Origin: Lacibacter luteus
GTDB lineage: Bacteria; Bacteroidota; Bacteroidia; Chitinophagales; Chitinophagaceae
Direction of reading: 5' to 3'
Assembly (NCBI RefSeq): GCF_004118265.1
Contig: NZ_SDHW01000001.1
Location: 1,550,001-1,614,000 of the forward strand
DNA: 64,000 bases
Numbering within the stretch: the stretch's first letter is position 1; each line of letters opens with the position of its first letter. A model generated the notes under the pieces. That model saw only the letters and a list, made by a program, of their open reading frames with translations, was not told the origin of the DNA and searched no databases. The position numbers and the translations under genes are program-made. Shown here one piece after another: positions 33,921 through 42,091 of this stretch.

Positions 33921-34580
33921 TTATTTGGCTGCTTCGTATTTCGGATGATAAATACTGGTAAAATCTCCAAGAACGGCAAAACCTCTTTCATTAAAACGAA
34001 GCTTGTGCAGTTTCAGCAACTCAATATCATGCATACAAACTTTCCGGTGCCGTGGATCGAGTGTACCTCCATTTGTACCTGCTGTAACTACCGGATTGTA
34101 TTGAAATTGCGGATCGCAAATTGTTCCTCTCGGATACATGATACCGGGTATTCCTGCACCACGAATATCAAGATCTTTGGGATGAACCAAACCCAGCATA
34201 TGCCCGTATTCATGTGCTGCAGTTGTTGATGTTTGCAACAGGTTTGCCAATTTGAAAAAACCTGTGTTGCTGCCAATTCCATCCACAAATGAAATATCCA
34301 ATGGTGAGTATTCTTCAATGCGGAAGAAAAACAATTTTGGATCGGTGTTGTACCAAACATCTTCGGGCTTTAACTGCGGATTGTAAACAGCTTTGATATC
34401 GAAGATCAATTTGTACCAGTCATCTTTGTATTTGATGGAGGCATTTGGTTCGTTCCAATGACAGGCAATATCATCGCCGATGTTTTTTGCAATAGTTTCA
34501 TTAGCTACATCACCATAAATATGGAAGTGAGAAAAAATGATGAGTTGCTTGGAGGACTGTATGAGTTGAGCGAGTGCCAT
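33921..34580 (-). CDS. Metzincin-type zinc metalloprotease, no signal peptide
   Basis: A 219-residue protein with the metzincin zinc site HEYGHMLGLVH (residues 123-133: three zinc histidines and the catalytic Glu124) and a Met-turn candidate GIMYP (Met148). It is therefore a likely zinc peptidase of the M10/M12-like clan. No signal peptide, lipobox or membrane segment is visible at the N-terminus (MALAQLIQSSKQLIIFSHFH), which is unusual for this clan: most members are secreted. The region after the Met-turn (DPRHRKVCMHDIELLKLH) keeps the conserved helix. It ends 5 bp after the secreted protein gene at 34586 and so may share its transcript. Confidence 0.82.
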   Translation of the reverse strand: MALAQLIQSSKQLIIFSHFHIYGDVANETIAKNIGDDIACHWNEPNASIKYKDDWYKLIFDIKAVYNPQLKPEDVWYNTDPKLFFFRIEEYSPLDISFVDGIGSNTGFFKLANLLQTSTTAAHEYGHMLGLVHPKDLDIRGAGIPGIMYPRGTICDPQFQYNPVVTAGTNGGTLDPRHRKVCMHDIELLKLHKLRFNERGFAVLGDFTSIYHPKYEAAK

Positions 34581-34585
34581 TATTT

Positions 34586-35266
34586 CTATTGAATATCTCC
34601 TTTATTAATCCATCCAGAAATAAATTTCCCGTTTGCTGAAATGTATTCGGTATAGATCCGGTCTTCTTGTTCTGTTATGTTCAAAATCTTATCGCCTTTA
34701 ATAAAATACTGTTTAGTTGGTTGCTTTTCAGTTGCAGTACTATAAATAAAGGCTTTCGCATTTTTGATTATCAGCTCCTCTACTTCAAACTGATAAACAC
34801 TTTTAATGTCGTTTGTTTTTACCAACCTACTTTTCAACGGATATGTACCATGAGCTGTAACGTTTGCACCAAATCCACAGCCACCGTACTCATAATCATG
34901 TTCTACAAAAAAAGAACTCTCCTTATTCTTGAATAGCAACTTACAACCACCATAGATTGAATCCGACAACAAGTACAAAGCAGAATCAGCTTTAAACTCT
35001 ACGAATCCATCAATCTGCCCGCTGTTATAACTCGGAAATCCTTTATTTACATACAACCAGAACTTGTATCTGAATCCACTTACTTTTTTTAAAATAAGTT
35101 TCAAATCATATCCAAAATCATCTGACACGGGTTTTTGTTCCTTGAAAAACTCACGCATTTCCTTTGATAATGGTTCTCTTTTTCCATAGACACCGGAAAA
35201 ATCTGTTTGCGAATAAGCAGGAGAAATGAGGAAAGCAACGAAAATAAAAACGAAAAGATGTTTCAT
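34586..35266 (-). CDS. Secreted hypothetical protein
   Basis: A 226-residue protein with a clean signal peptide (MKHLFVFIFVAFLISPAYSQ). The mature protein starts TDFSGVYGKREPLSKEMREFF and contains an FFVEHDYEYGGCGFGANV segment; the pattern of short beta strands suggests a lipocalin-like or beta-barrel fold, but I recognise no family. The last residues (YISANGKFISGWINKGDI) resemble an SH3-like segment. It lies immediately upstream of the metzincin gene, so it could be its substrate, inhibitor or partner; this is only positional. Confidence 0.7.
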   Translation of the reverse strand: MKHLFVFIFVAFLISPAYSQTDFSGVYGKREPLSKEMREFFKEQKPVSDDFGYDLKLILKKVSGFRYKFWLYVNKGFPSYNSGQIDGFVEFKADSALYLLSDSIYGGCKLLFKNKESSFFVEHDYEYGGCGFGANVTAHGTYPLKSRLVKTNDIKSVYQFEVEELIIKNAKAFIYSTATEKQPTKQYFIKGDKILNITEQEDRIYTEYISANGKFISGWINKGDIQ

Positions 35267-35277
35267 AATTTCTTACT

Positions 35278-35302
35278 AAAAAAGCCATCGGTAATCGATG
35301 GC
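35278..35302 (-). terminator. Rho-independent terminator of the fused HAD/ECH gene
   Basis: GCCATCG (35284-35290) and CGATGGC (35296-35302) form a perfect 7-bp stem with a 5-nt loop, followed on the minus strand by six T residues. Confidence 0.85.
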
Positions 35303-35347
35303 CCTATAAAATTACATTTTTTACTCGTCTGCAGTATGCTCCTTTTG

Positions 35348-37726
35348 TTAGTTGCGTACCGGCTTACCACCCTTCAACACACTCTGTATTCTTTCAAGTG
35401 TTTTCTTTTCGCCGCAAAGCGATAAGAAGGCTTCACGTTCGAGGTCAAGTAAATATTGTTCGGTTACAAGAGTTGGTTCACTTAAGTCACCGCCGCACAT
35501 CACATACGCTAATTTCTTTGCTACTACGCTGTCGTGTTCGGTTGCATAACCTGCAGTACGCATGCCATTGATACCCGCAAGCAATGCACCCAATGCAGAG
35601 CGACCCAACACTTTTACATCACTGCGTTGTGCAGGTGCAACATAACCGCTGTCAAAAATTTCGATCACTGATTTTTTTGCTTCTGCAATTCTGCGGCCCT
35701 GGTTCATCACCACTTCATCCAATCCTTTGCGGAACACGCCCATTTCAAATCCTTCTTTCGCTGAAGTGGCAACCTTAGCTGTTGCGATTGACAAGAAGCG
35801 ATTCTTGAGTGTGATAGTTTCGGGTTCATCTTCATGCATTTCATCGGCTGCACGCAATACAAATTCTTTGGTACCACCACCGCCGGGAATTAAACCAACA
35901 CCTAATTCAACCAAACCAATATAGGTTTCTGCAGCAGCACAAACCTTATCACTATGTAAACTCAATTCGCATGCACCACCCAATGTTAAACCATGTGGAG
36001 CAACTACTACTGGTATCGATGAATAGCGTGCACGCATCATCGTATTCTGGAACATTCGAATGGCCATATCCAGTTCATCATACTCCTGTTCAATGGCCAG
36101 CATAAAGATCATGCCTACATTGGCACCGGCACTGAACTGTGCTGCATCATTTGCAATCACCAAGCCTTTGTATTTATCTTCTGCCAATGCAATTGATTTC
36201 TGAATAGCTTCCAATACTTCACCACCAATGCTGCCCATTTTTGTATTCCATTCAAGACCTAATACATCATCGCCTAAATGATAAGTACGGCAAGCAGCAT
36301 TTTTCCAAACAGTCTGGTTCTCGAAATTCTTCATCACAATAAATGCATCGCCACCCGGAATTACTTTGTACGATTTACTTGCAGGATCGTAACAAACCCG
36401 TTTGTTGTTCTCTACTTTGTAAAAACTTGCTGCTCCACTTGCGATCATTTCATCAACCCATGCTGCAACTTTATAACCAGCAGCTTTCATGGCATCAACT
36501 GTTTTTGCAACACCCAACACATCCCAGCTTTCAAATGCACCGATTTCCCAACCAAAACCAGCCATCATTGCATCATCTACACGATACAACTCATCACTGA
36601 TCTCCGGAATACGATGTGAGATATACGAGAACAAACTATAATGAAACTGTTTATAAAATTCTCCCGCTTTATCGCTGCCGCTGCACAGCATTTTCAATCT
36701 TGTCTTAAGATCATCAATTGGTTTTGCTGCATCCACACTGCCAAACTTTGGCTTCACACGTGGAGCATACTCCATTGTTTGCAGGTTGAGTGTGAGAATT
36801 TCTTTTTCACCACCAGCACCTTTGCTCTTCTTAAAGAAACCCTGTCCGGTTTTATCGCCCAGCCAGTTGTTCTCGATCATTTTGTTGAGCCATGTTGGAA
36901 TTGCAAAAATTTCTTTCGCTTCATCATCCGGACAATTCTCTGCAACACCTTTCGCCACTTTCACCAATGTATCCAAACCAACCACATCACCCGTACGGAA
37001 GGTTGCAGATTTTGGTCTGCCTATGATTGGACCTGTCAATGCATCGATCTCATCAACATTCAATTTCATCTTGTCCATTAAATTCATAATCGACATCATC
37101 CCAAACACACCAATACGGTTGGCGATAAATGCAGGTGTGTCTTTGCACAATACGGTTGTTTTACCAAGATAGAGATCGCCGTAGTTCATTAAGAAATCAA
37201 CCACAGATGGATCGGTATATTTTGTGGGGATGATTTCCAGCAAACGCAAATAGCGTGGCGGATTAAAAAAGTGTGTGCCGCAGAAATGTTTTTTGAAATC
37301 ATCGCTTCTTCTTTCAGCCATCATGCTGATGGGAATACCGGATGTATTGGAAGTGATCAACGTACCAGGCTTGCGGAATTTTTCTACCTGTTCGAAAATG
37401 AGTTGCTTAATATCTAATCGCTCCACCACCACTTCAATCACCCAATCGCAGGTGGCAATATCTTTCATGTTATCGGTGAAGTTGCCGGTAGTGATTTTCT
37501 TTATCACATCTTTGGTATACACAGGCGATGGATTGCTTTTAATGGCAGCCGTCAATGCATCGTTCACCAGTTTATTGCGCTCTGCAGGTTTTGTACTTTC
37601 TTCAAAACCTTTCGGCACCATATCGAGCAACAAGGTTTGCAAACCGATTCCTGCAAAATGACAGGCAATACGACTACCCATTACACCGCTACCTAAGACG
37701 GCAACTTTTTTGATCGTTCTTTTCAT
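35348..37726 (-). CDS. 3-hydroxyacyl-CoA dehydrogenase / enoyl-CoA hydratase fusion (FadB/FadN-like)
   Basis: A 792-residue bifunctional fatty-acid beta-oxidation enzyme. The N-terminal half is the dehydrogenase: KKVAVLGSGVMGSRIACHFAG binds NAD, and HFFNPPRYLRLLEII follows with the catalytic His. The C-terminal part from about residue 480 is a crotonase fold, with AAQFSAGANVG and LTLGGACELSLHSDKVCAA plus LVELGVGLIPGGGGTKEF for CoA-ester binding. The order (dehydrogenase first) is that of FadN-type proteins and the reverse of Escherichia coli FadB. The usual thiolase and acyl-CoA dehydrogenase neighbours are absent. A GTG at 37744 lies in a GxxExxY-flanking repeat; the ATG at 37726 is preferred. 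Confidence 0.95.
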   Translation of the reverse strand: MKRTIKKVAVLGSGVMGSRIACHFAGIGLQTLLLDMVPKGFEESTKPAERNKLVNDALTAAIKSNPSPVYTKDVIKKITTGNFTDNMKDIATCDWVIEVVVERLDIKQLIFEQVEKFRKPGTLITSNTSGIPISMMAERRSDDFKKHFCGTHFFNPPRYLRLLEIIPTKYTDPSVVDFLMNYGDLYLGKTTVLCKDTPAFIANRIGVFGMMSIMNLMDKMKLNVDEIDALTGPIIGRPKSATFRTGDVVGLDTLVKVAKGVAENCPDDEAKEIFAIPTWLNKMIENNWLGDKTGQGFFKKSKGAGGEKEILTLNLQTMEYAPRVKPKFGSVDAAKPIDDLKTRLKMLCSGSDKAGEFYKQFHYSLFSYISHRIPEISDELYRVDDAMMAGFGWEIGAFESWDVLGVAKTVDAMKAAGYKVAAWVDEMIASGAASFYKVENNKRVCYDPASKSYKVIPGGDAFIVMKNFENQTVWKNAACRTYHLGDDVLGLEWNTKMGSIGGEVLEAIQKSIALAEDKYKGLVIANDAAQFSAGANVGMIFMLAIEQEYDELDMAIRMFQNTMMRARYSSIPVVVAPHGLTLGGACELSLHSDKVCAAAETYIGLVELGVGLIPGGGGTKEFVLRAADEMHEDEPETITLKNRFLSIATAKVATSAKEGFEMGVFRKGLDEVVMNQGRRIAEAKKSVIEIFDSGYVAPAQRSDVKVLGRSALGALLAGINGMRTAGYATEHDSVVAKKLAYVMCGGDLSEPTLVTEQYLLDLEREAFLSLCGEKKTLERIQSVLKGGKPVRN

Positions 37727-37730
37727 GTCT

Positions 37731-37759
37731 CTCACTGATTTCACAGATATGCACAGATG
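37731..37759 (+). repeat. Left inverted repeat of the GxxExxY unit
   Basis: Begins CTCACTGATTTCACAGATAT and pairs in reverse with 38153-38181. It sits directly upstream of the FadB-like start codon and could influence its leader. Confidence 0.65.
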
Positions 37760-37777
37760 CTGTACATAAACTGCGTG

Positions 37778-38155
37778 TTAATTAATGATTCGAATCAAAT
37801 TTTCTCTATCAAACAGGTTTGCGGCATTGAAATTTACCAGCAAACCAATTTTTGTGTTTGTAAGTTTCAGATAAGTGAGCAATTGTTTTTTGTGTACATC
37901 CATTAATTTCTCAACGGATTTAATTTCTACAATCACTAATCCTTCCACAAGGATATCTAACCTGAAACCCATCTCCAGATGCACTTCTTTATAACTTACA
38001 GGAATTCCGACTTGAGTTCTTATTTGTAATCCTTGCTGAACCAATTCGTAAGCGAGAGCGGCTTCATATACGCTTTCAAAAAGCCCGGGACCAAGTGTGT
38101 TATGCACCTGGAAAATAGATCCACGAATTTTATATGTCAAGTCGTTAATATCCAT
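37778..38155 (-). CDS. GxxExxY protein (PD-(D/E)xK nuclease-like fold)
   Basis: A 125-residue protein with the naming motif GLFESVY (GxxExxY, about residue 24) and, further on, FRLDILVEGLVIVEIKSVE, which fits the Asp and Glu-x-Lys of a PD-(D/E)xK nuclease site. The family is widespread in Bacteroidota, often in several copies per genome, with no established function. The frame is open upstream to a TTG at 38173, but the ATG at 38155 matches the family's usual start. It is flanked by inverted repeats that include its own start codon. Confidence 0.9.
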   Translation of the reverse strand: MDINDLTYKIRGSIFQVHNTLGPGLFESVYEAALAYELVQQGLQIRTQVGIPVSYKEVHLEMGFRLDILVEGLVIVEIKSVEKLMDVHKKQLLTYLKLTNTKIGLLVNFNAANLFDRENLIRIIN

Positions 38156-38181
38156 CAGTGTTTTTCCGTGCAATCTGTGAG
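38153..38181 (-). repeat. Right inverted repeat of the GxxExxY unit
   Basis: On the minus strand begins CTCACAGATTGCACGGAAAA; it covers the leader and start codon of the GxxExxY gene and is 22/29 identical to the left repeat in reverse orientation. Confidence 0.65.
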
Positions 38182-38286
38182 CAAAAAATTAGTTAGCTAT
38201 GCAACTATTTTCATCGAAGATAATACGAATTACTATTTCAGGAAACACTTGAAAAGAAATTAACAGCAAAATTTTTAAAGGAGAGA

Positions 38287-39114
38287 TCAGCTCACTTTGC
38301 CTGCCACAACCAAAGCAGTTAAGTCAGGAGTTGGTTTACCACCTTCGTCTTCGAGGGTAATGGCAAACATTTGTGCACCTGGTTTTGTTTGCTTCATTTT
38401 CTGAATAGAAGCAACATCCGTTAAACTGATCATACCTGCGTCGGTTGGCTGTCCATCAATCAAAAACCAGAGCTGGTATTGTTTGCCTTTAGGTGCAGGC
38501 GGCAAGGAAGAAGGATCGATATACAATTCGCCTGTTGCTTTATTCCATAATATTTCGGCCTGTTGCTTTACATCAGGCTTTACTGATGCCAGCATTACAG
38601 AAGTCATGGATGCATCCGATTTTAAGCGGCGATATAGTTCGTAAGAAGAAACTTTTTGATTGAGTTGAGCAACCTGCTCATCGAAGCTTGCGGTTTGTTG
38701 CTGAAGTTTTGCAACTTCATCGGTAAGCTGTTCGTTATTGTTATAAAGAAGGAAAGCGATTGCTCCTGTAACCAGCAACAAGATCCATGATGCTGCAATT
38801 GCCAATTTGCTGAAAGCAGAACGTTGAGCAGCAACCGGCTTCATCTCTACCACTTTGGCTGCATGTGTCTCCTCTGCAACCATTCCTGCTTTTGCAGGAA
38901 GCGAAGCCATTAATTTTTCTTTTACAGAGGCCGATGGTGTTACGGCCATTTGCATTGCGCCTGCTTCAAAAGTAGCGGCAATCGCATCTACTTCCTGTTG
39001 AATTTCAGGAAACAGTTTACACAAAGCTTCAATCTTGCCTGCCTCTTCGGGAGGAAGCATACCAAGAACATAAAGCTCGAGGTCACCGGATTGTATGATA
39101 CAACTCAGATCCAC
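38287..39114 (-). CDS. Anti-sigma factor, RskA-like
   Basis: A 275-residue membrane protein. The first 90 residues (SGDLELYVLGMLPPEEAGKIEALCKLFPEI) are the cytoplasmic anti-sigma region, then one membrane helix (about 105-125, LAIAASWILLLVTGAIAFLLY), a coiled-coil stretch (NNEQLTDEVAKLQQQTASFDEQVAQLNQK is its core), and an extracytoplasmic RskA-type domain with GKQYQLWFLIDGQPTDAGMI. It should hold the sigma factor encoded directly upstream until an envelope signal releases it. The GTG start lies one base after the sigma stop (TGA, C, GTG), so translation is coupled. Confidence 0.93.
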   Translation of the reverse strand: MDLSCIIQSGDLELYVLGMLPPEEAGKIEALCKLFPEIQQEVDAIAATFEAGAMQMAVTPSASVKEKLMASLPAKAGMVAEETHAAKVVEMKPVAAQRSAFSKLAIAASWILLLVTGAIAFLLYNNNEQLTDEVAKLQQQTASFDEQVAQLNQKVSSYELYRRLKSDASMTSVMLASVKPDVKQQAEILWNKATGELYIDPSSLPPAPKGKQYQLWFLIDGQPTDAGMISLTDVASIQKMKQTKPGAQMFAITLEDEGGKPTPDLTALVVAGKVS

Positions 39115-39115
39115 G

Positions 39116-39667
39116 TCAGGTTACATTTAGTTTTTTTCGTAATACAATTAAACTATTCCTGATTTTGGTTTTGACTGTTCCTAATGGCATGTTTAACGCT
39201 TTGCTGATTTCTTCCTGAGTGTAGCCCATGAAATAAGCAAGATGCATCAACTGTCGGTTTTCTTCGGGCAGGTGTAAAAGCCAGTTTTGAACATCCATTG
39301 TATCTACACTTGCTCCAACAGCAGGAACAGTTTCGCTTACATATACGGAATCATCGATGGATGAGTTTTGCGAACTGTTCTTAAAATTTTTGGAACGTGT
39401 TTTATCAATGGCCTGGTTACGTGCAATATTGATCATCCACGTAAATAAACGGCCTTTGGATGTATCGAAGCTTTTAATGTTATTCCAGATCTTCAGCATC
39501 GATTCCTGCAACACATCTTCGGCGGTGGCCTGATCGGTAATCACCTTCATGATAATACCAAGTATTGCTCCTGAAAAACGATCATAGAGTTCGGCCATTG
39601 CCTGCTGATCGCCACCTGTGAGGCGGCTTACCAGTTCGCTTTCATTATATGTTGCAGCAGAAAACAA
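39116..39667 (-). CDS. RNA polymerase ECF sigma factor (partner of the RskA-like protein)
   Basis: A 183-residue sigma factor with region 2 (about 22-95; VLQESMLKIWNNIKSFDTSKGRLFTWMINIARNQAIDKTRSK) and region 4 (about 128-180; LPEENRQLMHLAYFMGYTQEEISKALNMPLGTVKTKIRNSL). The start seems to be TTG at 39667; the next Met comes too late to keep region 2 complete. It forms a two-gene operon with the anti-sigma gene and resembles the SigK/RskA arrangement. Confidence 0.93.
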   Translation of the reverse strand: MFSAATYNESELVSRLTGGDQQAMAELYDRFSGAILGIIMKVITDQATAEDVLQESMLKIWNNIKSFDTSKGRLFTWMINIARNQAIDKTRSKNFKNSSQNSSIDDSVYVSETVPAVGASVDTMDVQNWLLHLPEENRQLMHLAYFMGYTQEEISKALNMPLGTVKTKIRNSLIVLRKKLNVT

Positions 39668-39744
39668 AGAATGTTGTTGTTTAACAAATATAGAATTAAA
39701 CCGTTTATTTCTTAGTAATAGTATTCTACAACAGCCTTATACGT

Positions 39745-39793
39745 AAAATGTTCGGTTACGGTTCTAAAACAAGAACAATAACCGAACATTTTT
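39745..39793 (-). terminator. Long hairpin terminator downstream of metG
   Basis: AAAATGTTCGGTTA (39745-39758) pairs with TAACCGAACATTTT (39779-39792), with an inner GTTCT/AGAAC stem. T-rich on both sides; it ends the metG transcript 15 bp past its stop and separates it from the sigma operon. Confidence 0.85.
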
Positions 39794-39807
39794 TTGAATT
39801 AACAAAA

Positions 39808-41925
39808 TTAACTTACGCCGGCACCCGGATTAATGACTGTTGAGGGTGAAACAAAATGCAGCTTCCCTTCTTTATCTTCTGCCATTAAGATCATTCCGTT
39901 GCTTTCAATACCACGCATTTTACGTGGAGCAAGATTGGCAACCACCACTACCTGTTTGCCCACGATATCCTCAGGTTTGAAATGAAGTGCAATACCACTT
40001 ACAATAGTTCTTGTTTCAAAACCAAGATCAATAGAAAGTTTCAAGAGCTTATCAGCTTTCTCCACTTTCTCTGCTGTAACAATGGTCCCTACTTTCAGAT
40101 CGATCTTTGCGAAATCGTCGAATTGAATTTCAGATTTCAGATTAGCGGTTTCAGATTTTGCTTCTTCCACTTTTGTAGTTGTTGTTTCAGGTTTTACAAG
40201 TCCAGACTTCAGTTTCTCCACCTGGTATTTTATCTCATCGTCTTCAATTTTTCTGAATAACAGTTCGGGTGCACGCAATGTATAACCTACGCTCAGCAGT
40301 TTCAACTTACCTGCATTTTCCCAATCAAGCATTTTCTCTACCACCTTCATCATACCGATCATTTTCTTTGCGGTGTTAGGCAGAAATGGGTTGATGAGAA
40401 TAGCAAGGTTTGCACTTAACTGCAAACACAAATGCATGGTATTATCAATGCTCTTTTGTGCTTCCGGATTTTCAGCTAATTGTTTGGCAACGATCCACGG
40501 TTCTTTCTTCTGCATGTACTGGTTACCCCTACGGCTGAGATCGATCACTTCAAACAATGCATCACGGAACTTATACTCTTCCAACAGATTTTCAACTTTC
40601 GCTTTTGCATTTTCAATTTCTGCCATCAATTTCCTGTCTTCATCATCCAATAACTCTTCATGCAGCTTCGGTACTTTACCGCCGCAGAGTTTATGCATCA
40701 GCACCCATGTGCGGTTCACAAAGTTTCCGAAAATGCTCACCAACTCGCTGTTCACTGCATCCTGGAAACCTTTCCACATAAACTCACTGTCTTTTGTTTC
40801 AGGAGCAATTTGTGTTAAGTAGTAACGCAGCATGTCAACTGTTTGTCCACCGCCGTTTTCTTTCTTCACAAAATCGGTGATGTAATCACGCATGTCGAGT
40901 TTCCAGTTGCGACTGGTACTCATTTTATCGCCTTCAAGATTTAAAAACTCATTGGCAGGAACATTGGTTGGCAAAATATTTCCATGCAGCTTCAACATGA
41001 TCGGGAAGATGATGCAATGGAATACGATATTATCTTTTCCGATAAAATGAACCAATTTCGTGTCCTTATCGTTCCAGTAAGGTTCCCAATCTTTTCCATT
41101 GTTGAGCGCCCATTGTTTGGTGGCGCTGATGTAACCGATCGGCGCATCAAACCACACATACAACACTTTTCCTTCTGCATCTTTCAACGGCACTTTAATA
41201 CCCCAATCCAAATCACGTGTTACGGCTCTTGATTGCAAACCGCCTTCGATCCAGCTTTTACACTGACCAACAACTGTTGCACGCCAATCATCTTTATGTT
41301 CGTTCAATATCCACTCACGCAAAAACTCTTCGTGTTTGCCCAATGGCAAATACCAATGCGATGTTTTCTTTTTCACCGGTGCTTTACCGCTCAGTGTACT
41401 AACCGGGTTGATCAATTCATCCGGACTTAACGTACGTCCGCAATTCTCACACTGATCACCAAATGCACGGTCGCTGCCGCAGTTAGGGCAAGTACCTTTT
41501 ATATAACGATCGGCTAAGAATGTTTTTGCTTCTTCGTCGTAATACTGTTCGGTTTCTTTTGTTTCCAGTTCACCACGATCATTGAGGTAAGTAAAAAACT
41601 CCTGTGCTGTTTCGTGATGAATGGGTTCGCTTGTGCGGTGATAGATATCGAAACTCATGCTCAGGTCTTCAAAATCCTGCTTCATGGCTTCGTGGTATTT
41701 ATCAATAATAGCTCTTGGTGTAGTTCCTTCTTTTGTTGCCTGGATAGGAATAGCAGTTCCATGTTCATCACTGCCGCACACAAACACCACATCCCTTTTT
41801 TGTGCACGCAGGTAACGGGCATAAATATCTGCCGGAATGTACGCACCCGCCAAATGACCCACATGTTTCAATCCATTGGCATAAGGAAGCGCACTCGTAA
41901 TTAAATATCTTTTTGGTAAACTCAT
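39808..41925 (-). CDS. metG: Methionyl-tRNA synthetase
   Basis: A 705-residue class I synthetase. The HIGH motif appears as HVGH in ALPYANGLKHVGHLAG; the zinc knuckle is CPNCGSDRAFGDQCENCG; the KMSKS loop reads KMSTS in GDKMSTSRNWKLD, a common variant. A C-terminal EMAPII/Trbp111-like tRNA-binding domain (about 595-705, FDDFAKIDLKVGTIVTAEKVEKADKLL) follows a Lys/Glu/Thr-rich linker. The frame is open to an earlier ATG at 41958, but MSLPKRYLITSALPYANG at 41925 fits the family start. Confidence 0.98.
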   Translation of the reverse strand: MSLPKRYLITSALPYANGLKHVGHLAGAYIPADIYARYLRAQKRDVVFVCGSDEHGTAIPIQATKEGTTPRAIIDKYHEAMKQDFEDLSMSFDIYHRTSEPIHHETAQEFFTYLNDRGELETKETEQYYDEEAKTFLADRYIKGTCPNCGSDRAFGDQCENCGRTLSPDELINPVSTLSGKAPVKKKTSHWYLPLGKHEEFLREWILNEHKDDWRATVVGQCKSWIEGGLQSRAVTRDLDWGIKVPLKDAEGKVLYVWFDAPIGYISATKQWALNNGKDWEPYWNDKDTKLVHFIGKDNIVFHCIIFPIMLKLHGNILPTNVPANEFLNLEGDKMSTSRNWKLDMRDYITDFVKKENGGGQTVDMLRYYLTQIAPETKDSEFMWKGFQDAVNSELVSIFGNFVNRTWVLMHKLCGGKVPKLHEELLDDEDRKLMAEIENAKAKVENLLEEYKFRDALFEVIDLSRRGNQYMQKKEPWIVAKQLAENPEAQKSIDNTMHLCLQLSANLAILINPFLPNTAKKMIGMMKVVEKMLDWENAGKLKLLSVGYTLRAPELLFRKIEDDEIKYQVEKLKSGLVKPETTTTKVEEAKSETANLKSEIQFDDFAKIDLKVGTIVTAEKVEKADKLLKLSIDLGFETRTIVSGIALHFKPEDIVGKQVVVVANLAPRKMRGIESNGMILMAEDKEGKLHFVSPSTVINPGAGVS

Positions 41926-42091
41926 TTTGTAATCGACTTTAGTTCCGCTCAATAACATTATCCAATTAAAAAACGAATACCTTGTTACCAGATAATCATA
42001 TTCTTATTTTTAAACGGGATATAAAAAGCGATTGCAAAAATAACTAAAGACTGGCAACAATGAGGATTTGCCTTTTTAGAATATATAAAAG

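Larger units (their letters stand above)
37731..38181. mobile_element. Candidate mini-element: GxxExxY gene bounded by 29-bp inverted repeats
   Basis: The ends 37731-37759 (plus) and 38153-38181 (minus) align over 29 bases without gaps at 22 identical positions. Each end repeats the word CACnGAT roughly every ten bases. The 451-bp unit contains only the GxxExxY gene; its start codon lies within the right repeat. The left end is 5 bp from the ATG of the beta-oxidation gene. I see no transposase and no target-site duplication. Classification as mobile is inference. Confidence 0.45.

Noticed and set aside
35352-37661. Several plus-strand frames of 60-146 codons opposite the beta-oxidation gene
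   Set aside because: They are mirror frames of a long, well-recognised gene and have no features of their own.
37727-37744. GTG start for the beta-oxidation protein
   Set aside because: These codons lie in the repeat flanking the GxxExxY gene; the ATG at 37726 starts directly before the NAD-binding motif as in homologues.
37731-38181. CRISPR-like array from the CACnGAT words
   Set aside because: The repeats are degenerate, inverted at the two ends, and there are no spacers of regular length.
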